The notes below the pieces were generated by a model. That model did not search any database. It worked only from the letters and a program-made list of their open reading frames with translations, and was not told where the DNA came from. Position numbers and translations under genes: made by a program. Below, piece after piece: positions 57,377 to 64,000 of a DNA stretch of 64,000 nucleotides (the stretch's first letter is position 1; every line of letters begins with the position of its first letter). Source of the DNA: Limonium bicolor (Eukaryota; Streptophyta; Magnoliopsida; Caryophyllales; Plumbaginaceae); NCBI GenBank assembly GCA_023374045.1, contig CM041782.1:183972925-184036924 (forward strand). The letters run 5' to 3'.

Positions 57377-59090
57377 CTAGGTGGACGGAGTCAACCCAAT
57401 TGCTGATCGCAGTGCTTCGCATCGTGCTGTAGACAGGGGTTTAGTAAATATATCTGCAAGTTGATCTTCTGTGAGCACAAAGTCAAGGTGGATGAGCTTT
57501 TTCTCGACACAGTCTTTCAAGAAATGAAAACGAATTTCAATATGTTTGGTTCTTGAGTGTTGGACTGGGTTTTCGGATATTTTGATGGTGCTTTTATTGT
57601 CACAGTAAATTGGGATTTGTTCTTGGGTGACATAATAGTCTTGAAGTTGTTGTTTCATCAAAGGAATTGGGAGCAACAGGCTGCAGCAGAGACATACTCT
57701 GCCTCCGCTGTAGAGAGTGCTACGGAGTTCTGTTTTTTGGAGGACCATAAAACAAGGAAAAGACCCAAGAACTGTGCATTACCTGAAGTACTCTTTCGAT
57801 CTTGGAGGGAGCCAGCCCCAATCAGAGTCACTATATCCAGATAAAGTGAAAGTAGGAGATCGTGGATACCATAGATAGAGTGTACTTGTACCTTTTAGAT
57901 ATCTGAAGATTCGCTTAACTGCTTTGAGGTGAGACTGCTTCGGTGCTGCTTGGAAGCGAGCACAGAGGCAGACTGCGTGAAGAATGTCAGGGCGACTGGC
58001 AGTAAGGTACAAGAGGGACCCTATCATTCCTCTATATTCTGTGGCATTGACACTGACACCGTCATCATCAGGATGAAGTTTTGCAGATGTACAGCTTGGT
58101 GTGGACATACTCTTGGCATTTTTGAGGTTGTACTTGTCAAGGAGTTCCTTGATGTACTTTTGCTGGTGGATCTTAATCCCGTCCTTCTCCTGTTGAATTT
58201 GTAAACCTAGGAAAAACTTGAGCTCACCTAACTCATTCATGGAAAACTCTTGCTTCATGAGGTTAGCAAAATGGTCACAGAGGATGTTACTTGTAGAGCC
58301 ATAAATGATATCATCAACATAGATCTGTACTAGAAGTAAGTCATGCGATGAGTGAAGAATGAATAGTGTTTTATCTACGTTACCTATCTACGTTACCTCG
58401 AGAGAAACCATTTTCCAATAGATATGTAGACAGTCTTTCATACCAGGTGCGCGGAGCCTGTTTCAGTCCGTAAAGGGCCTTACATAATTTGTAGACGTAG
58501 TCGGGATGGACGGAGTCTGTGAACCCTAGGGGTTGCTCGACGTAGACTTCTCTATCAATATAGCCATGGAGGAAGGCTGTCTTGACATCCATTTGATATA
58601 ATTGGAAACCTTTGAATGCAGCAAATGCAATTAACATGCGAATTGCTTCAAAACGAGCTTCGGGTGCGAAGGTTTCATCATAGTCAATCCCTTCTTCTTG
58701 ATTGTTGCCCTGAATGACCAATCGAGCTTTATTCCTGAAAGCTTGTCCTTCATCATCAAGTTTATTACGAAAGACCCAACGAGTACCGATTGTTAGTTGA
58801 TGCATGGGCCTAGGAACTAACTCCCAGACAGCATGTCGCTGGAGAGAATTGAGTTCCTCCTGCATAGCAGTGACCCAATAACTATCAAGGAGTGCTTCTT
58901 TGATATTTCTTGGTTCAGTGCTGGACAGAAAAGCACCAAAGGCATAGAGGTTTTGCATAGCTTGGAGGCATGTTTGAACACCGGAGTTTGGGTCTGTAAT
59001 GAGGTTTTCAGGAGGGTGGGCTGATTTTTGTTGGAACTGTCGACGTGAAGTAGGAGGGGGTGTGTCTCTGTCAGAGGAGTCAAAGGTCAA
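57377..59090 (-). pseudogene. pol: Copia reverse transcriptase and RNase H, broken by small changes
   Basis: Reverse transcriptase from about 58950: IDYDETFAPEAR (about 58680), QMDVKTAFLHGY (about 58580), VYKLCKALYGLKQAP (about 58480), then catalytic YVDDIIYGS (about 58315). RNase H has SDSDW, an STAEAEY box and YCDNKS, ending near KHIEIRFHFL and QLADIFTKPL. A 13-bp tandem duplication (58373-58398) shifts the frame just before YVDD. Further shifts are near 57775 and 57660-57740, and a TGA replaces a Trp near 57655. The motifs are typical of Ty1/copia. Confidence 0.88.
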
Positions 59091-59290
59091 GTTTTGTTGT
59101 AGGGAGTCTCTGGGTTGAGGTCAGAGTCAGTAGAGTCTGATGTATTGTTTTGTTTGCCGGAGAATGATTAGGAGTGATGGATTGGGAATCGGGGAGTCTT
59201 CATATGGGTACAGTGATGAAGTGTGGATCAGTGAGGAAATCATCAGAAGCAAAGTCAAGTTGATCAGAAGATGAGCCAACATTGTGGGAC
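59091..59290 (-). other. Copia linker between integrase and reverse transcriptase
   Basis: Ser/Thr-rich, frame-broken sequence of the variable linker. No domain is seen. Confidence 0.5.
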
Positions 59291-59950
59291 TCATCGAAAT
59301 TGACGTGGGGACTCTCTTCTAAACACTGAGTTCTCAGATTGAAACACGATAAGCTTTGCTTTTAGAAGAGTAGCTAAGAAAAATACCTTCATCACTTTTA
59401 GGAGAGAACTTACCCAAGTTGTCCTTACCATTATTGTGGATAAAGCACTTACATCCGAAATGCCTGAGATGAATAAGACTTGGTTTTCATTGACGGAGTA
59501 GTTCATAGGGTGTCTTGTGAGAAATGGATGAATCAGCGCACGATTTAACACATAGCAAGCTGTGTTAACAGCTTCTGCCCAGTAAGATGGAGTGAGTTGA
59601 CTGTCAATGAGCATGGTGCGAGCCATTTCTACCAAAGTTCTATTCTTGCGTTCAACCACTCCATTTTGTTCTGGAGTGCGTGCGGACGATATTTGGTGAT
59701 CAACTCCGTTGTCCATGCAAAACTCATCAAACGACTTGTTGCAAAATTCAGTACCCTGGTCCGTTCTCAGGGTTTTCAGAGTAAATGAAAATTTGATGAC
59801 AAGCATTTTATGGAGTTTGACGAACTCGTAAAGGTTTCATCCTTAGTAGATAGAAAAATGACCCAAGTCCACCTGGAATAGTCTTCGACTATGACTAGTG
59901 AAATGGTACAAATCCCTAGGTTCCCAAACAATCTTCTCGCGTCTTTCTAC
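59291..59950 (-). pseudogene. int: Copia integrase core, truncated at the gap
   Basis: The second catalytic Asp is in LRTDQGTEF and the Glu in NGVVERKNR, with exactly 35 residues between them. A preceding VEDYSRWTW strand (about 59880) sits in another frame. The first Asp and the zinc domain would be in or beyond the gap. Confidence 0.85.
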
Positions 59951-59951
59951 T

Positions 59952-60451
59952 NNNNNNNNNNNNNNNNNNNNNNNNNNNNNNNNNNNNNNNNNNNNNNNNN
60001 NNNNNNNNNNNNNNNNNNNNNNNNNNNNNNNNNNNNNNNNNNNNNNNNNNNNNNNNNNNNNNNNNNNNNNNNNNNNNNNNNNNNNNNNNNNNNNNNNNNN
60101 NNNNNNNNNNNNNNNNNNNNNNNNNNNNNNNNNNNNNNNNNNNNNNNNNNNNNNNNNNNNNNNNNNNNNNNNNNNNNNNNNNNNNNNNNNNNNNNNNNNN
60201 NNNNNNNNNNNNNNNNNNNNNNNNNNNNNNNNNNNNNNNNNNNNNNNNNNNNNNNNNNNNNNNNNNNNNNNNNNNNNNNNNNNNNNNNNNNNNNNNNNNN
60301 NNNNNNNNNNNNNNNNNNNNNNNNNNNNNNNNNNNNNNNNNNNNNNNNNNNNNNNNNNNNNNNNNNNNNNNNNNNNNNNNNNNNNNNNNNNNNNNNNNNN
60401 NNNNNNNNNNNNNNNNNNNNNNNNNNNNNNNNNNNNNNNNNNNNNNNNNNN
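59952..60451. other. Assembly gap of exactly 500 N
   Basis: A round-number gap, so the true size is unknown. It separates the copia integrase from C3. Frames crossing it are meaningless. Confidence 1.
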
Positions 60452-63400
60452 CCCAACTCATAAATACAGAGTAATCTCATAAATCTCCATTTACTCAACT
60501 CATCATCACAGCGGAGTCCTTACAACAGTTGGTGTTACCGCCGTTAGTCACCCACGTGACTAACTAGGCGTACTAAATACTCCAAGATCTAGCTACGGTC
60601 TGATGGACCCGAATATACCGAACATTAGTACTTACAAGCCTTAACCAAATTACATAACAATCTTACAATCTCCTCACATCCTATACAACGTACTAACTCA
60701 AATTACCATACGAGAGTACATGCACAACTTCTAGGTCGCACTTAAACCGTAATACATCTACCCCATCTTACTCTCATGACGGTAGCCTTCTGACGTCCAC
60801 CTGCGAAATAAAAACAACCCCCAAAGGGGGTCAGCAAAATTGCTGGTACGATCCTCTCATGGCTCCCAAGCTAACGTGGCTACGACGACTAATTGTCGAT
60901 ACATGGAGGTTGATTAGATGCACAACATAATAGGAAGTGCAATAAACAACAAGCCACATATGAACAATCAAAGTTCAAGCACAATGAACGACTAAAAAGC
61001 GTTCCCTTAGTTAGTGAGTTAATCGTTTAACTCCTTAAGTTATGTTTCCTCTTAATCTCAGTCCAACCTTATCTTACCTTAATCTTAGTCCTTATCTTAG
61101 TCTTAGAAAACAAACCATTCTTTAATAGAAATGGTTGTAGCTTATCCCAGTCTTAGAATACAAACCGTTCTTAAAATAGAAATGGTTGTATCTTATCTCA
61201 ATGTTTATTTTTGTCGGGTCAAAAGCAACCCTAGCCAATGAGCTATTAACTCCATCGGTTGAATAAACAACTTATCTTATAATTTAGGATTTAGGTGATC
61301 CTACCGCACCATCTTAATGCCTCCTACCTCGGATTGGAAATCCAATGTAGCTGAGCCGACATTCGACCCTAGGCAACAAGTCCGAAGACAAGTCCTCAAG
61401 CGGAAGTTGGATCTGCTTTAGATACCGACCCCTTTTCCTTAATATGCATGACCGGAGTCAGTCCCGGATTCCTCACTCCCCCCAAGTTCCAGTTAGGAGA
61501 AGTCCCAAGACAATGTTTGTTGGTTAAACCTCTTTCGGTTATTAACAAACTAATATTAGGAGTGTTCCTTATTCTCACACAAGTCGTTACTAATCATTGT
61601 TAGTAAGTTCTCAAGGTAAGTTGTGTTAGTTTTCAAACATCGCACAACAATACAATAGGCACAATATTCCGGTTGCATGCTTTATCTTGTTTAGTCGGCA
61701 CAATAAACAAATAGCACACAAGCCGAGGGACACCTCGTTAGCAAGCAGGTCACAAGAAAACTGTACCGTTCACCGCCGGTTGTTCGGTTGCTTATTCTTC
61801 TTCTGAGTCCCAATTCTCAAGTCCTAAAACATTCACCGAATTGGGTGGTTAATTACTTTTATTTAACCTAGCTTACTTAGCTACTAATGATTCCCAACTA
61901 ATAACCACTAAATATAACTCAACCTTAAACACTTAATTCATTTTCTTAACTTAATCCCTTAAGTCCTTATATTCTTATCTTTCTAATCATCATTACCCTC
62001 TTAATGGTTTAATACCTATACCATTTAACATCCTTAAATTTTTTTATAACCTTAGGGTCGACCGACCCACCGAACGACCCAACCCCTGGGTCGGTCCATT
62101 CCAGTAACTTTCTGGCTCGAAAAATTCTTTTAGACCGACCCACGACCGACCTAAGGCCCTCTGGGTCGATCCATTCCAGAAACATTGTGTTCGTAAATTT
62201 TTTTTTTTCCGACCGACCCAGCCTCTGGGTAGGTCGAAGTCAGAAATTTAATTTTGCAGATTTTAGCCCGACTGACCACCGACCGACCCAGCGCCCTGGG
62301 TATGTCGAAGTCAGAAACGCTCTATTTGACTCGTTTTAACTCCGTTCTTCTTCCCGTTTCTTACCTAATCTTTTCACGTGTTTCCTTAACATGTTTAACC
62401 ACCTTAAACACTCTTAAAACCTACTTAAATCATTGGTTAAACTTATCATCCAAATCCTTGTTCAATTCCACCAATTTCGATTTCCATTTTCAACACTTAT
62501 GCATACTAGTGCATCTCCAACCTCTATTCTTATCTAATCTTTTCCTAACCTTCCCACATGTGTGATGCCATGTTTCACCCTCATTTTAACACTTTAAAAA
62601 CCTCCTAATTCATCCACCAAACTCATACTCAATTCCTTGATCGTTTACTCAAACTCTTACCAAATTCTTAACACTTATAACTTAATTCCTTACACTCCCA
62701 ACATGTAGATTTTGTCTAAAACTTCAACCAACCAAAGTGTTTCCTTTCCACCAACATCACTACTCCTCAAACATCATTATTCATCCTTATCTCCTTTACC
62801 CAAGCTACTCAAAGTTCTCAAAGTCATATTGCATCTCCATGCATGATTTCCTCTCCTTTACATTTTCCTCTCATCATTCCAAACTTGAACATATATATAT
62901 ATATATGCATTACTAATCATTCTCTTAACACTTACATCTTTTCTCCCTCATCTAGACCACTCTAGGTTCCTCTTAAACACTTTCATCTTCAACATCCAAG
63001 TCCTCTCATTACCATCAAGATTATGCACACTAGTTCATACCTAATCATCTCAAAGTATTATACACCATTTCCTACAGATTTTCGCACAAGTCTTAACATT
63101 CCTTATACCATGGTTTTGGTGTGTTTAATACACCCTCCTAACCTCTAATTCCTCCTAGACAACTCTAGGTCATTCTAAGCCTCAAGAACTCCTTATTAAC
63201 TCATTTCCACTCAAATTCCTTTTTAACGATTCCTAGTAAATCCTAGGTCATATTAATTCACAACCTCCACTTAAACGCTTTGTTTTCTACTCAAATTTTG
63301 CCATAGCTTCTCTAGTGTATTATCATGCCCATATGCATGGTTTTTCTCACTCAATCATCTCACACACATTATATCATTTCTCATCATATTTTCTCTCCCA

Positions 63401-64000
63401 AATCAACTCATTCACAACAAACTCAATATAGTGCAATAATCTTAAATTGCATAGCACTAAGGCTCTTAAATGACATGGCTCTTAGGCCCTTAAATGACTT
63501 AAACTTAAACACTGAATTTCCACAATATAAAAGCTTTCAACCTGCAAATACACACAACAATGCTCCCATGGCAATATAAGTGTTCTCATTATTCACCTTA
63601 ACCTTATCTTACTATCTCATTCCCATTGGTTCCTTAGTCACAAGTTCACAAGCTTGTTTAAATTCTTTATCCTAGGTTATATAACCCATTACATAATGTA
63701 AGCTTTAAGCTACATTAGTACTTATCTAAAACTCATTCCTTAAAACTTAAACCACCATTAGGTAAGCAATTTACCTTATTTTCCTCAAGCTTCTCTTACT
63801 TTCCTCCTTAGGTTTTCTTGATTGAATTTCGGCAAGGACTTCAATCCTCTTGCCAATTCATAATGAAGCAAGGTAAGACCTCCTCAAGTATTTGGAGAAT
63901 AGAATCAAGCTAGAACAAGGGATAAAACATGGTATCTTAAAAAGCAAATTTTCGGCCATATAGAAAAATGATGGAAAGTTGATTTTTCTTTCACTTTCAT
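60452..64000 (-). mobile_element. C3: giant LTR, 3' part, runs off the right edge
   Basis: Sense on the minus strand. The first known bases (cccaactc) fit the TGTAACACCCC-type end, with the first bases lost in the gap. It has the 3'-terminal module (CCGCTG 60509-60514, hairpin 60543-60564, CAGACCG box 60596-60602), a duplicated about 50-bp unit near 61108-61200, a stem-loop cluster at 62054-62310, and (AT)n at about 62897-62912. Shared boxes with C1 (AAATTTCGCCAT-like, ACACTGAATTTCC, TCGGCAAGG) show a related family. No gene is seen. Confidence 0.75.
62054..62310 (-). other. Stem-loop cluster of GACCGACC type in C3
   Basis: Four successive units pair GACCGACCCA with TGGGTCGGTC-like sequence, each followed by a CAGAAA-type spacer. 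The first is the most regular. Confidence 0.65.

Larger units (their letters stand above)
49478..64000 (-). mobile_element. Ty1/copia element with extra ORF, carrying C2 and C3
   Basis: Minus strand. In sense order: pol from inside the gap (59950 to 57377), an envelope-like extra ORF (57050 to 55440), a 3' untranslated part interrupted by C2, a polypurine tract (50660-50645) and a 3' LTR. The 5' LTR, gag and protease lie beyond C3 and the window. An extra ORF downstream of pol and an AAGGGGAAAC-type tract suggest the SIRE/Maximus lineage. Confidence 0.75.

Noticed and set aside
59891..60498. Frames of 181-194 codons across 59891-60498
   Set aside because: They are made almost entirely of N from the gap.

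Overview
The window is plant nuclear DNA, most likely from a eudicot with a repeat-rich genome. Every coding trace but one belongs to plant LTR retrotransposons: Ty3/gypsy Tat/Ogre type, Ty3/gypsy Tekay/Del type, and a Ty1/copia element of possible SIRE/Maximus type. The one host gene trace is the last exon of an AlkB-like 2-oxoglutarate/Fe(II) dioxygenase at 46357-46598. I see no bacterial genes, CRISPR array or rRNA. The species cannot be named from this sequence.

The left 46 kb is a stack of nested insertions that can be read from shared LTR ends and 5-bp target duplications. The outermost element, T1 (+ strand, Tat type), has a decayed pol (about 5235-9116), a 42-bp repeat tract, an intron-containing antisense gene (13150 down to 9861) and a 3' LTR. 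That LTR starts truncated at 13201, is split at 14569, resumes at 45791 and ends at 46356 against the AlkB exon. Element B (14570-45790, + strand, duplication aaaat) sits inside the T1 LTR. B has two 6.5-6.6 kb LTRs around a 2.9-kb interior without pol, so it is a large non-autonomous derivative. Element A1 (19461-34605, - strand, duplication cttag) sits inside the 5' LTR of B. A1 has about 2.03-kb LTRs of the same family as T1 but no pol. A giant solo LTR, C1 (23773-29944, - strand), sits inside A1, and C1 carries a further unclassified insertion, D (24812-26278). A second pol-less element of the A family, A3 (1-5046, - strand), occupies the left edge.

The right 18 kb holds the AlkB exon and its 3' UTR, then T2, a 5'-truncated Tekay-type pol (46702-49477). 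T2 is cut by a minus-strand Ty1/copia element: 3' LTR 49478-50630, an envelope-like extra ORF 55440-57050, and pol 57377-59950. That element is itself invaded by two more giant LTRs, C2 (51133-55426) and C3 (60452 to the right edge). A 500-N assembly gap (59952-60451) lies at the C3 boundary.

The most interesting structure is not protein coding. The LTRs of B, C1, C2 and C3 differ over most of their length but share a module near the 3' terminus: a CAGACCG box, then a hairpin with invariant loop GTGG whose stem sequence changes while pairing is largely kept, then a CCGCTG box, then the LTR end. Separately, most LTR families here carry their own GC-rich stem-loop cluster. The B LTRs contain a degenerate array of about 18 units with a spacing near 180 bp. 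The T1 pol holds an 85-bp GT-AG insertion that behaves like a spliceosomal intron inside its second RNase H domain. All of this was read by eye; no alignment, folding or database search was run.
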